Made by a program: the position numbers and the translations under genes
The notes under the pieces: generated by a model
Told to the model about the DNA's origin: nothing
The model's database searches: none
The model's input: the letters and a program-made list of their open reading frames with translations, nothing else
In this document: piece after piece, positions 1-7,852 of the stretch
Layout: the number at the start of each line of letters is the position of its first letter
Numbering within the stretch: the first letter of the stretch is position 1
Assembly (NCBI GenBank): GCA_021850345.1
Contig: JAJZMN010000267.1
Coordinates: 1-23,978 of the forward strand
Source: Actinomycetes bacterium
Lineage (GTDB): Bacteria; Actinomycetota; Acidimicrobiia; Acidimicrobiales; RAAP-2
Reading direction: 5' to 3'
DNA length: 23,978 bases

Positions 1-24
1 TTCTTCGATCAGGACCTCGCATAG
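1..24 (+). CDS. possible 3' end of an upstream gene (partial)
   Basis: Frame 1 reads FFDQDLA followed by TAG at 22-24, which could be the C-terminus of the gene preceding the DUF177 protein. The other two forward frames stay open here, so the assignment rests only on the stop codon and the 43-nt spacing to the next start. In related genomes coaD or a DivIVA-like gene often sits here, but seven residues cannot identify it. Confidence 0.25.
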   Translation, partial: FFDQDLA

Positions 25-67
25 CGCAAGCGGGACGCCGACCGGTTCGGCGGGAAAGGAGGTACAG

Positions 68-604
68 GTGGACCCGTTCGTGGTGCACGTGGCCAAGCTC
101 CGCAGGGTGCTCGGCACCCGTTGGCACGAGGTGCGCACCGGACCGGTGGACCCCGAGCACGTCATCGCGCCGAGGTCCTCGGCGGACAGTACGGTGCCTG
201 ACGGCGCCGAGGCGATCTGCGAGGTCTCGCTCGAATCGTTCTCCGGAGGCGTGATGGTGACCGGGACGGTCGCCGCGCCGTGGCAGGGCCTGTGCAGACG
301 GTGCGCCAAGCCGGTCGACGGCATGCTGCGGATCGCCGTGAGAGAGCGGTTCACCGAGCCGTCTGCCAGCTACGGCGACCCCGAGGACGACGAGGCCTAT
401 CCGATCCACGACGACGTCTTGGACCTCGGGCCGATGGTCCGGGACGCTGTCGTCCTCGAGCTCCCCCTGGCGCCGCTGTGCCAGGAGGACTGCAAGGGGC
501 TCTGTCCCCACTGCGGCGTCGACCGCAACGAGGAGGAATGCCAGTGCGAGACGCCACGCGATCCCAGGTGGGCTAACCTCGATGTGCTCCGGTCGGCCCC
601 CTAG
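68..604 (+). CDS. DUF177 (YceD-family) cysteine-rich protein
   Basis: A 178-residue DUF177/YceD-family protein. The family is encoded next to rpmF in most bacteria and has been linked to 23S rRNA/L32 homeostasis; its biochemical role is not settled. Two metal-binding-type cysteine groups are visible: C76/C79 (GLCRRC) and a C-terminal cluster at C138, C142, C146, C149, C158 and C160 (including LCPHCG). The GTG start at 68 is favoured by a strong Shine-Dalgarno (AAAGGAGGT, 55-63) 4 nt upstream and by the family-typical beginning DPFVVHVAKL. It is followed by rpmF after 114 nt, the usual order, which supports the call. The acidic stretch around residues 104-118 is common in the family. Confidence 0.9.
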   Translation: MDPFVVHVAKLRRVLGTRWHEVRTGPVDPEHVIAPRSSADSTVPDGAEAICEVSLESFSGGVMVTGTVAAPWQGLCRRCAKPVDGMLRIAVRERFTEPSASYGDPEDDEAYPIHDDVLDLGPMVRDAVVLELPLAPLCQEDCKGLCPHCGVDRNEEECQCETPRDPRWANLDVLRSAP

Positions 605-718
605 CCCGCTGTCGGCCGGTGGCACACCCCGGCGTATTCCCGGGGCACTGGTACGGGGGAGCCCCCGGGCCACCGACTCGCCGGCGGTTGCCGGCACGGA
701 TCTGGAGCGCAACTGACG

Positions 719-898
719 ATGGCCGTCCCGAAGAAGAAGACATCCAAGTCCAAGGGGCGGAGCCGCCGCGCCGCGAACTGGCGGCTCGAGGCGCCGCCGC
801 GCAGCCTCTGCCCCCACTGTCACCAGGCGAAGCTGCCGCACGTCGTCTGCCCGAACTGCGGTTGGTACAAGGGACGCCAGGCGGTCGAGGTCGACTGA
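719..898 (+). CDS. rpmF: 50S ribosomal protein L32
   Basis: A 59-residue protein beginning MAVPKKKTSKSKGRSRRA, the hallmark basic N-terminus of bacterial L32. It carries a complete zinc ribbon, C31-x2-C34 and C44-x2-C47 (LCPHC and VCPNCGWY). L32 is a component of the large ribosomal subunit. The cysteine-containing (C+) form indicates a zinc-dependent version rather than the zinc-free paralogue used during zinc starvation. The stop at 896-898 is separated by one base from the plsX start, so the two are probably translated in a coupled way. A weak GGAG lies about 12 nt upstream of the ATG. Confidence 0.95.
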   Translation: MAVPKKKTSKSKGRSRRAANWRLEAPPRSLCPHCHQAKLPHVVCPNCGWYKGRQAVEVD

Positions 899-899
899 G

Positions 900-1922
900 A
901 TGCCCCGGGGACGCCCCCCTCGTGGCGCGCGGGCCCCCCGGCTTTCGGGCAGTCTGCCGGTCGCGTTGGACGCGATGGGCGGCGACAAGGCGCCCGGTGA
1001 GATCGTGGCCGGCGCGCGCCGCGCTGGTGAAGAGGGGATCGACGTCGTCTTGGTGGGCCGACCCACAGCGCTCGGCGAGACCGGTGACCTCGAGGTCGTC
1101 GCGGCGAGCGAGGTCATCGAGATGGGTGAAGACGCCGCGCAGGGCGTGCGCCGTAAGAAGGACTCGTCGCTCGTTCGCGCCGCGGAGCTCGTACGTGACG
1201 GCGCGGCCAGTGCCATGGTGAGCGCCGGGAACACGGGTGCGACGATGGCCTCGGCGCTTCTGCGCATGGGGCGGCTCCCCGGTGTCGCTCGCCCCTGCAT
1301 CGCCACCCCACTGCCTCGTCTCGGCCGCGCGCCGGCCGTCCTCGTCGACGCGGGGGCGAATGCCGAGTGCACGAGCGCCATGCTCGTCCAGTTCGCCCAG
1401 ATGGGTGTCGCCTATGCGTCGTCCCGCTATGGCGTGCGGGATCCGTCGGTGGCGCTGCTCTCCATCGGTGAGGAGCCGACCAAGGGCACGCCCCTCGTGA
1501 AGGAGGCGCACGCGATCCTCGCCGCAGGGGCCGGCGTGCGGTTCGTCGGCAACGTCGAGGGCCGCGACCTCATGCCAGCCACCGCGGACGTCGTCGTGAC
1601 CGACGGCTTCACCGGCAACGTCACCCTGAAGGCCCTCGAGGGGTCGCTCCGGTTCATCGTGGACACCCTTTTCTCGGTGTTCTCGACCGACGATGCCACC
1701 AAGGCCGCCGCCGAGGTCCTGGTGCCCCATCTCCTCCCCGTCGCCGCCGAGCTCGATCCCGAGAACACCGGGGGCGCCATGCTGCTCGGCGTCGACGGGG
1801 TGTGCGTGATCAGCCACGGCTCTTCGAGCGCCACTGCGATCCTCAACGCCGTGCGGGTCGCCCACGAGCTTGCCGAGGGCGGCTTGGTAGACCGCTTGGC
1901 CGAGGCGGTGAAGCCCGGCTGA
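900..1922 (+). CDS. plsX: phosphate acyltransferase PlsX
   Basis: A 340-residue PlsX. It converts acyl-ACP and phosphate to acyl-phosphate, feeding PlsY in the first step of phospholipid synthesis. The N-terminal signature LPVALDAMGGDKAPGEIV (from about residue 19), the central SAGNTGATMA, the VDAGAN segment and the late GNVEGRDLMP...VVTDGFTGNV block are all PlsX landmarks. Length matches the family, with about 18 extra Arg/Pro-rich residues before the conserved start. The ATG at 900 sits one base after the rpmF stop. The order rpmF-plsX-acpP is classic and joins ribosome and membrane-lipid genes. The frame is intact and no key motif is missing. Confidence 0.95.
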   Translation: MPRGRPPRGARAPRLSGSLPVALDAMGGDKAPGEIVAGARRAGEEGIDVVLVGRPTALGETGDLEVVAASEVIEMGEDAAQGVRRKKDSSLVRAAELVRDGAASAMVSAGNTGATMASALLRMGRLPGVARPCIATPLPRLGRAPAVLVDAGANAECTSAMLVQFAQMGVAYASSRYGVRDPSVALLSIGEEPTKGTPLVKEAHAILAAGAGVRFVGNVEGRDLMPATADVVVTDGFTGNVTLKALEGSLRFIVDTLFSVFSTDDATKAAAEVLVPHLLPVAAELDPENTGGAMLLGVDGVCVISHGSSSATAILNAVRVAHELAEGGLVDRLAEAVKPG

Positions 1923-2040
1923 GGTGCCGTGGCCGACGACGGGCCCGGTCGTCGTGGCTCTCCGAGGCCTGCCCGTTGCGATGTCCCACCGGGCAGCCCC
2001 CGATGTGCTGCCGAGCAGCCCTGGCAGTGGCACTGCGGCC

Positions 2041-2054
2041 CAGGGTGCACCCTG
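2041..2054. promoter_or_regulatory. perfect 14-bp palindrome upstream of acpP (candidate operator)
   Basis: CAGGGTGCACCCTG is its own reverse complement, with no loop, so it resembles a dimeric repressor site rather than a terminator. It lies 9 bp upstream of a TAACAT hexamer (2063-2068) that could be a -10 box. A factor bound here would cover the -35 region of a promoter for acpP. The identity of any regulator is unknown. Confidence 0.4.
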
Positions 2055-2062
2055 TGACCCTG

Positions 2063-2068
2063 TAACAT
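2063..2068 (+). promoter_or_regulatory. candidate -10 box (TAACAT) for acpP
   Basis: TAACAT matches the TANNNT pattern of actinobacterial -10 boxes. It lies in the 206-nt plsX-acpP gap, about 60 nt before the acpP GTG. No good -35 hexamer is visible; the corresponding position falls at the palindrome at 2041-2054. Confidence 0.3.
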
Positions 2069-2107
2069 CGGGGTTCGTTGCCGGCAACACCGGGGTTCGT
2101 TGCCGGC
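2069..2107 (+). repeat. 17-bp direct repeat, two exact copies, period 22
   Basis: CGGGGTTCGTTGCCGGC occurs at 2069-2085 and 2091-2107, separated by AACAC. The copies lie in the leader of acpP, between the -10 candidate and the Shine-Dalgarno, so a duplicated 22-bp segment forms part of the 5' untranslated region. Confidence 0.8.
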
Positions 2108-2128
2108 CCTTTGAGCCCAGGAGCCCGC

Positions 2129-2425
2129 GTGCCTGCAGAGACCCACATCGAGCAAGCGCCACTCGACCGCCAGGCGGTGTTCGAGCTGATCCGCGACCAA
2201 TTGGCGGACATCCTCGAGACCGACCCCGGGCGCATCAGTGAGGGGTCATCGTTCTCCGAGGACCTCGACGCCGACTCCCTTGCCCTCATCGAACTGGTCG
2301 AAGCGCTCGAGGAGGAGCTGGGTGAGCGGACGGTGGGGTTTCGGATCGACGACGAGGACCTGGAGGATCTGCGTACCGTCCGTGACGCCGTCGACTATGT
2401 CGTCGCCAAGCTCGGGGCGGCCTGA
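2129..2425 (+). CDS. acpP: acyl carrier protein
   Basis: A 98-residue acyl carrier protein. It carries growing acyl chains in type II fatty-acid synthesis on a 4'-phosphopantetheine arm. The attachment site is S50 in LDADSLALIEL, the canonical DSL motif, followed by the acidic helix II (VEALEEELG) used for partner docking. The GTG at 2129 is chosen because AGGAG lies at 2119-2123, 5 nt upstream; an in-frame TTG at 2078 would add 17 residues unlike ACP and lies inside a direct repeat. It sits downstream of plsX, whose substrate is acyl-ACP, and 10 nt before rnc. The N-terminal extension of about 10 residues before the first helix is slightly long. Confidence 0.92.
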   Translation: MPAETHIEQAPLDRQAVFELIRDQLADILETDPGRISEGSSFSEDLDADSLALIELVEALEEELGERTVGFRIDDEDLEDLRTVRDAVDYVVAKLGAA

Positions 2426-2435
2426 CCGGAGGCAC

Positions 2436-3131
2436 GTGGCAGGATCCAGCGACGGAGCATCGAGGCTCGCGGAACGCCTCGGTCACGAGCTTGCCACCCC
2501 CGCACTGCTCCAACAGGCGCTCTCGCATCGCAGCTGGTGCGCTGAGCAGGGTGGCCAGCCATCGAACGAACGGCTGGAGTTCCTGGGGGACGCCGTCCTC
2601 GGCCTGGTCGTCGCAGAGCACTGTTATCGGCGCTTCCCTGAGATGCCCGAGGGGGAGCTTGCCAAGGTACGAGCGGCGGTGGTGAACGCCCGGGTGCTCG
2701 CCGAGGTCGCCGACGAGCTCGACATCGGCAGTGCGATCCTGCTCGGCAAGGGGGAGGAGGCCTCGGGAGGGCGCACCAAGCCATCGATCCTCGCGGACGC
2801 CTTCGAGGCGGTCATCGGCGCCCTGTACTTGGACGCGGGGTGGAGCGCTGCCGAGCAACTCGTCCTGCGGTTTCTCTTGCCGCGGATCGAACGAGCTGCG
2901 GCGGAGCCCGACGACTTCGACCAAAAAGGACTGCTCCAGGAGCTCGCTGTCCGCCACGGCGAGGGGATCCCGCGCTACGTGGTGGTGGGGACCGGCCCCG
3001 ACCACGACCGCCAGTTCGAGGCCACCGTGTTCGTCAACGGCGTGGAGCGGGGGAGCGGGACCGGCGGGACCAAGAAGGACGCGGAGCAGGACGCCGCCCG
3101 CCACGCCCTCTCGGAGATCCGACGTGCCTGA
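2436..3131 (+). CDS. rnc: ribonuclease III
   Basis: A 231-residue RNase III that cleaves double-stranded RNA, notably rRNA precursors. The signature NERLEFLGDAVLG (residues 44-56) holds the conserved Glu and Asp, and ADAFEAVIGALYLDAG (from about 121) supplies the second Asp/Glu metal-binding pair. A C-terminal double-stranded RNA-binding domain runs from about residue 160 (DQKGLLQELA) to the GTKKDAEQDAARHALSEI helix. The GTG start at 2436 has GGAGG at 2428-2432 and gives the normal family length; upstream in-frame codons overlap acpP. The last 8 nt overlap mutM, indicating translational coupling. Confidence 0.95.
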   Translation: MAGSSDGASRLAERLGHELATPALLQQALSHRSWCAEQGGQPSNERLEFLGDAVLGLVVAEHCYRRFPEMPEGELAKVRAAVVNARVLAEVADELDIGSAILLGKGEEASGGRTKPSILADAFEAVIGALYLDAGWSAAEQLVLRFLLPRIERAAAEPDDFDQKGLLQELAVRHGEGIPRYVVVGTGPDHDRQFEATVFVNGVERGSGTGGTKKDAEQDAARHALSEIRRA

Positions 3132-4023
3132 GCTTCCCGAGGTCGAGACCCTCCGCCAGGACCTCGCGAAGGAGGTCGTCGGCAAGAAGGTGAAGACCGT
3201 CTCGGTCTTCAATGGACGTTCCGTCAGACGTCACCCGAGCGCCAAGCACTTCCGGGGCCTGCTCGAAGGTCGAACGTTGAAGGCCGTGGGCCGCCTCGGC
3301 AAGTACCTGCTCGTCTCCTTGGACAACAAGGACACCTTGGTCATCCACCTGGGCATGAGCGGCCAGCTGCTGCGCGTCAAGAGCCCGAAGGAGCCCAAAC
3401 CCAAGCACACCCACGTCGTGATCACCTTCACCCAGGGCGGCGAGCTCCGCTACGTCGACCCGCGCACCTTCGGGGAGATGTTCGTCTCTTCGCCGCAACC
3501 GCCCGCCTCGACCAATGGCTCGTCGCTGCCCGTCGGCATGGCGACGGGCGACGGTGCCGCGCTGCGTCGCCAAGTGCCCGAGCTCGCCCACCTCGGATTC
3601 GACCCCATCGAGGACATGATGAGCTGGGACCGCTTCGGGGTTCTGCTCCGCCAGCACCGTACCGGCCTCAAGGCGCTGCTCATGGACCAAGAGTTCGTGT
3701 CTGGCATCGGGAACCTCTACTCGGACGAGATCCTCTTCAGCGCGGGGCTGCGCTACGACCGTCCGGCGTCCGGACTGACCGCGACCGAGGTCCGGCGACT
3801 CTACCGAGCGATGGTTGAGACGCTCTCTGACGCGATCAAGCACCGTGGTTCGACGCTTGTCGACGAGCAGTACCGTGACCTCTTCGGGGAGGCGGGCGAC
3901 TACCAGGGCAGTCACCAGGTCTACGACCGCGAGGGCGAGCCGTGCCGCAGGTGCCGGAACCCGATCGTGCGGACCAAGGCATCGGGGCGCTCGACGTACT
4001 ACTGCGAGCACTGCCAGGTTTGA
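3124..4023 (+). CDS. mutM: formamidopyrimidine-DNA glycosylase
   Basis: A 299-residue Fpg/MutM. This bifunctional DNA glycosylase/AP lyase removes 8-oxoguanine and formamidopyrimidines. The start MPELPEVETLR gives the catalytic Pro2 and Glu3 (numbering with Met1). The conserved lysine is K60 in GRLGKYL, FVSGIGNLYSDEILF contains the invariant Asn, and a C-terminal zinc finger is present (CRRC...YYCEHC). The GTG at 3124 is fixed by the need for the N-terminal proline and overlaps the end of rnc. A Ser/Pro/Gly-rich insertion (about residues 121-150) lies after DPRTFGEMF, where the E. coli protein has a short linker. The region after the stop holds no obvious terminator. Confidence 0.95.
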   Translation: MPELPEVETLRQDLAKEVVGKKVKTVSVFNGRSVRRHPSAKHFRGLLEGRTLKAVGRLGKYLLVSLDNKDTLVIHLGMSGQLLRVKSPKEPKPKHTHVVITFTQGGELRYVDPRTFGEMFVSSPQPPASTNGSSLPVGMATGDGAALRRQVPELAHLGFDPIEDMMSWDRFGVLLRQHRTGLKALLMDQEFVSGIGNLYSDEILFSAGLRYDRPASGLTATEVRRLYRAMVETLSDAIKHRGSTLVDEQYRDLFGEAGDYQGSHQVYDREGEPCRRCRNPIVRTKASGRSTYYCEHCQV

Positions 4024-4307
4024 ACAACCAAGGCCCGTCCAAAAAGGGCTGTGCGCGCGGCACTTCGGCCGTCGACGCTGCCCGTGCGCCGTTCGCCCCG
4101 GACAGAGCCGACGCAGTCTCCATCGCCGGCCATGCGCAGGCGAAGGGCCGGAGATGGGCACAGGTGTCGCGCGCCCGCACCCGTCCGCTGGGACAGCCCG
4201 CCATTCGTCGCACGTGACGGTCTTTTCGACCCTGCCATGCCAGCCGCGCGTGGGGCCCTGCGACTGTCACGGGAAGGGCGCCGAAGCGTTGGTATGGTCG
4301 GCGGCCG
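4024..4307. other. mutM-smc intergenic region
   Basis: No convincing gene lies in these 284 nt. It contains a short inverted repeat, CCGGCC at 4126-4131 against GGCCGG at 4146-4151 (loop 14 nt, no T tract), and an imperfect hairpin around 4033-4051. Neither is a strong terminator. The smc -10 candidate lies at the end of the stretch. Confidence 0.5.
4293..4298 (+). promoter_or_regulatory. candidate -10 box for a leaderless smc transcript (TATGGT)
   Basis: TATGGT ends exactly 9 nt before the smc ATG and there is no Shine-Dalgarno. Transcription would begin at or next to the start codon. The identical geometry occurs at ftsY and ffh. No clear -35 element is visible. Confidence 0.45.
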
Positions 4308-7300
4308 ATGTTCCTCAAGTCACTCAGCATGAAGGGGTTCAAGTCGTTCGCGGACCCGACCGTGCTCGAGTTCGAGCCAGGGATCACTGTCGTGGTCGGT
4401 CCGAACGGCAGTGGCAAGTCCAACGTGGTCGATGCGGTGACCTGGGTGCTGGGCGCCCAAGGACCGCGCTCGCTGCGCTCGCAGAAAATGGAGGATGTCA
4501 TCTTCGCGGGAACGAGCAGCCGACCGGCACTCGGTCGGGCGGAAGTATCCCTGACGATCGACAACAGCTCGGGGAAGCTGCCGGTCGGCATGGCCGAGGT
4601 GACGATCACGAGGACCCTGTTTCGCTCGGGTGACAGCGAGTACGCCATCAATGGCACCGCGTGCCGGCTGCTCGACATCCAGGATCTCTTGAGCGACTCG
4701 GGTGTCGGGCGCCAGCAGCACATGATCATCGGCCAGAACCAGCTCGACACGGTGCTGACGGCGCGCCCCGAAGACCGCCGCGCCCTCATCGAAGAGGCGG
4801 CCGGAGTGCTCAAGCACCGGCGTCGGCGGGAGCGCGCGGAGCGGCGCCTCGAGGCGACCCAGGAGAACCTCGAGCGCCTCGGCGATCTCGTGCGGGAGCT
4901 GCGCAGGCAGATCCGCCCGCTGGAGCGCCAGGCTGCGGCCGCCCGATCGCACGCGACCATCTCCGCCGAGCTGCGCGCCGTGCGCATCCATCTGGTGGGC
5001 ACCGAGCTTGCCGAGCTTGCCGCTCGGCGTGCCAAAGCCGCCGAGGATCTCGCAGCGCTCGTCGAAGAGGAGCGGTCGCTCCACGAGGCACTCGAGTCGC
5101 TGGATGCCCAGGCCGCCACCACCGCTGCGGAGCTCTCGGCGAACCGCGAGGAGGACCTCGCGGCGGCCTTGGGCCAGGTGCAGGCGCTCGTAGAGCGGGC
5201 GCGGGGCACGGCGAACGTCTTGCGCGAGCGGGCGCGCGCCCTCGCCGCGGCCCTGGACGCTGCCGCCGACGTGGATGTCGTGTCGACCCTGGAGGCCGAA
5301 GCGTCTCGGCTCGCCGCGGAGCTCGAGTCCGCGACCCATGAAGAAGCGGCGCTCGGTCCTGAGCGCGCCTCCCTGGACGTCCTCGCCCAGGACCTCGAAG
5401 CGGCGGAGGAGTCCTTCCGCGCCCGGTGGGGCGATGGCGCCGGCGAGCAGGAAGAGCTGCGGGCACTCGACGACCTGCGGCGCCGTGTGGAGCTCCAGCG
5501 CAGCGCGATGACCCATCACCGGCGGGCCCTTGTCGCGGTCGACGGCCGCCTCGCGTCGGTCGCCGAGCGTCTGGCGGCGACCGCGGGCGCGATCGAAGAG
5601 CTCACTGCCCGCCGCGGCGCGCTGGAAGAGGAGGCGGCACGCCTCGCTGATGCCGCTGCTGGCGCAGAGAGGGCGCTCGCAACGGCACGCGAGCGGGCCG
5701 ACGCGGCGGAGCAGGCCGTCCGAGTCGCCGACCAGGAGCGGCACCGCAGCGCCGCCCGCGCCGAGGCACTCGCTCGCGCCCTGCGCGACCTGGAGGGAGC
5801 GGGCGGGCGCGAGATCCTCTCCGATGTCGACGGCGTCATCGGCGCTCTCGCCGACATCATCGAGATCGACGCGGGATGGGAGGCGGCGTTCGACGCAGCG
5901 GCAGGTGCCTCGATGGCCGCGGTGGTCGTCTCGGGGCGCGTAGCGGCGCATGAAGCACTCGACCGCCTCCACCGCCAAGGCGCGACCGGCGCGCTGCTCG
6001 CAGCAGGACGCCGGGGTCGAGAGGACGCGCCGCTCGCGCTGCCTTCGGGTGCCGAGCCGCTCCGGGACCACGTGCGGCGCCGTCCTTCGGTGGCTGCCGA
6101 GATCGACGAGGTGCTCGATGCGCTGGTGGGCAGGTCGGTGCGCGTCGACAGCTGGGAGGCGGCGCTCGACGTCGCCCTCGATCGTCCGGACCTCGTCGTC
6201 GTGACGACCAGTGGCGATCGCTTCGCCGACTCCGGGTGGCGCATCCGCTCCTCCAAGGGCGTCGTCACCGCCGCAGCGGTGGAGGATGCCGAACGTCGAG
6301 CGGTCGAGGCCGCGGCACGCGCAGAAGAGTCAGGTGCCGCGGCGCGTGCTGCACGCCAGGCGCTCGATGTCGCGACCAAAAGCGTCGGTGATGCCGGGCG
6401 AGCGCTCGCGGGCAACGACGCAGCGCGTGCTGCAGCTGCCGCCGAGCTGCGGCGCGCGAGCGAAGAGCGGGACCGGGTTGCCGAGCTCTTGGAGGAAGGT
6501 CGACGCGAGCGGGACGAGGTTGCAGCGCGCCTCGAAGATGCCGAGACGACGCTCGAGGCGCTCGAGGCCTCGCTGCCGCGGGCCGAAGCCGCCGCCGAGG
6601 CGGCAGCCTCGCGAGCGACCACGCGGGCGGGGGAGGCGGAGGGGTTGGCGGCACGCCGGCGCGAGCTCGCGACGGCCCGTCACGCGCTCGAGGTACGCGA
6701 AGCCAGCCTCTCTGCCCGACGCCGTGTGCTGCTTGCCCGCCAGTCCGAGGTCGAGCGCCGCCTCGCCGGACATGCTGAAGAACGCGAGGCCGCTGCCGCT
6801 CGCCGGCGTCGCCTGGAGTCCGACGGTACGGCCCTCGAGCGTCTTCGTGCGGTGGTCGAAGTCGAGAGTCGCCGTCTCGAAGCGGTGTTCGCGTCCCTAC
6901 GCGCGGCATACGCCCGCCAGACCGAGCAGGTGCGTGCTGGCTCTGCACGGATGGACTCGATCCGTGCAGAGCGAGCCGCGATCGAGCGACGCCAGGGACA
7001 GGTACGTGACCGAGCGCGGCTCTGCGATCGGGAGGTAGCAGAGACCTCCCTGCGCGCCGAGGCGCTCGAGGAGACCGTCACCACCGAGCTCGGTATCTCA
7101 CCCATCGACGCACAGGCGGCACCGGTTCCCGAGCTGCCAGAAGGTGTCAGCGCACACGCGCACGCTGCCGCGCTCGCACAGCGCCTCTCGTCGCTGGGGC
7201 CCGTGAACCCGCTCGCGCTCGACGAGCTCTCCGCCCTCGAAGAGCGCCACCGAGCGCTCGACACGCAGATGGAGGACGTGCGCGCCGCGCGTCGGCAGCT

Positions 7301-7808
7301 CCACGACGTCGCGCGGCAGCTCGACCACGAGATCGCCGAGCAGTTCGCCGCTGCCATGGCCGACGCCAACGAGCACTTCTCGACGCTCGTCGCCGGACTG
7401 TTCCCCGGGGGGACGGGCCGCCTGACGCTCACCGAGCCAGCTGACTTGCTGCGCACGGGGGTGGATATCGAGGTGCGTCCAGCGGGCAGGAACGTGCGGC
7501 GTGTGTCGCTGCTCTCGGGGGGTGAGCGATCGATGGCGGCCCTCGCGTTCCTCTTCTCCGTGTTCCGCAGCCGGCCCTCGCCCTTCTACCTCATGGACGA
7601 GGTCGAGGCGGCCCTTGACGACGTGAACCTGCACCGGTTCCTCGCCTTGGTGCGCGAGTTCCGCCACGAGGCGCAGCTCATCATCGTGAGCCACCAGAAG
7701 CGCACGATGGAAGCGGCCGATGCCCTCTACGGCGTCACCATGGCGCCAGGCGGTTCCTCGCAGGTCGTCAGCCAGAAGGCGCGCACCGACACCGCGCCAG
7801 TGGCCTGA
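4308..7808 (+). CDS. smc: chromosome segregation protein SMC
   Basis: A 1166-residue SMC ATPase that, with ScpA/ScpB, compacts and segregates the chromosome. Walker A is GPNGSGKSN at residues 31-39. Long Ala/Arg/Glu-rich antiparallel coiled coils flank a hinge at about 500-650, starting near DVDGVIGALADIIEID. The C-terminal head has the signature LLSGGERSMAALAF (about 1067) and Walker B FYLMDEVEAALDD (about 1091). All ATPase elements are present and the length is typical. The ATG at 4308 starts with MFLKSLSMKGFKSFAD, the conserved SMC N-terminus, and follows a -10-like hexamer by 9 nt. scpA and scpB are not adjacent. Confidence 0.97.
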   Translation: MFLKSLSMKGFKSFADPTVLEFEPGITVVVGPNGSGKSNVVDAVTWVLGAQGPRSLRSQKMEDVIFAGTSSRPALGRAEVSLTIDNSSGKLPVGMAEVTITRTLFRSGDSEYAINGTACRLLDIQDLLSDSGVGRQQHMIIGQNQLDTVLTARPEDRRALIEEAAGVLKHRRRRERAERRLEATQENLERLGDLVRELRRQIRPLERQAAAARSHATISAELRAVRIHLVGTELAELAARRAKAAEDLAALVEEERSLHEALESLDAQAATTAAELSANREEDLAAALGQVQALVERARGTANVLRERARALAAALDAAADVDVVSTLEAEASRLAAELESATHEEAALGPERASLDVLAQDLEAAEESFRARWGDGAGEQEELRALDDLRRRVELQRSAMTHHRRALVAVDGRLASVAERLAATAGAIEELTARRGALEEEAARLADAAAGAERALATARERADAAEQAVRVADQERHRSAARAEALARALRDLEGAGGREILSDVDGVIGALADIIEIDAGWEAAFDAAAGASMAAVVVSGRVAAHEALDRLHRQGATGALLAAGRRGREDAPLALPSGAEPLRDHVRRRPSVAAEIDEVLDALVGRSVRVDSWEAALDVALDRPDLVVVTTSGDRFADSGWRIRSSKGVVTAAAVEDAERRAVEAAARAEESGAAARAARQALDVATKSVGDAGRALAGNDAARAAAAAELRRASEERDRVAELLEEGRRERDEVAARLEDAETTLEALEASLPRAEAAAEAAASRATTRAGEAEGLAARRRELATARHALEVREASLSARRRVLLARQSEVERRLAGHAEEREAAAARRRRLESDGTALERLRAVVEVESRRLEAVFASLRAAYARQTEQVRAGSARMDSIRAERAAIERRQGQVRDRARLCDREVAETSLRAEALEETVTTELGISPIDAQAAPVPELPEGVSAHAHAAALAQRLSSLGPVNPLALDELSALEERHRALDTQMEDVRAARRQLHDVARQLDHEIAEQFAAAMADANEHFSTLVAGLFPGGTGRLTLTEPADLLRTGVDIEVRPAGRNVRRVSLLSGGERSMAALAFLFSVFRSRPSPFYLMDEVEAALDDVNLHRFLALVREFRHEAQLIIVSHQKRTMEAADALYGVTMAPGGSSQVVSQKARTDTAPVA

Positions 7809-7837
7809 GCCACCGCGCCCTCTACGTCGCGCGCCGG

Positions 7838-7843
7838 TAGGCT
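7838..7843 (+). promoter_or_regulatory. candidate -10 box for a leaderless ftsY transcript (TAGGCT)
   Basis: TAGGCT ends 9 nt before the ftsY ATG at 7853, within the 44-nt gap after smc. No Shine-Dalgarno is present. The spacing equals that at smc and ffh. Confidence 0.45.
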
Positions 7844-7852
7844 CGGCCGTCC

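Noticed and set aside
573..2162. A 529-codon open frame on the minus strand opposite plsX
   Set aside because: It is antisense to well-identified genes (DUF177 end, rpmF, plsX, acpP), has no recognisable domain and reflects the high GC third positions of the + strand genes.
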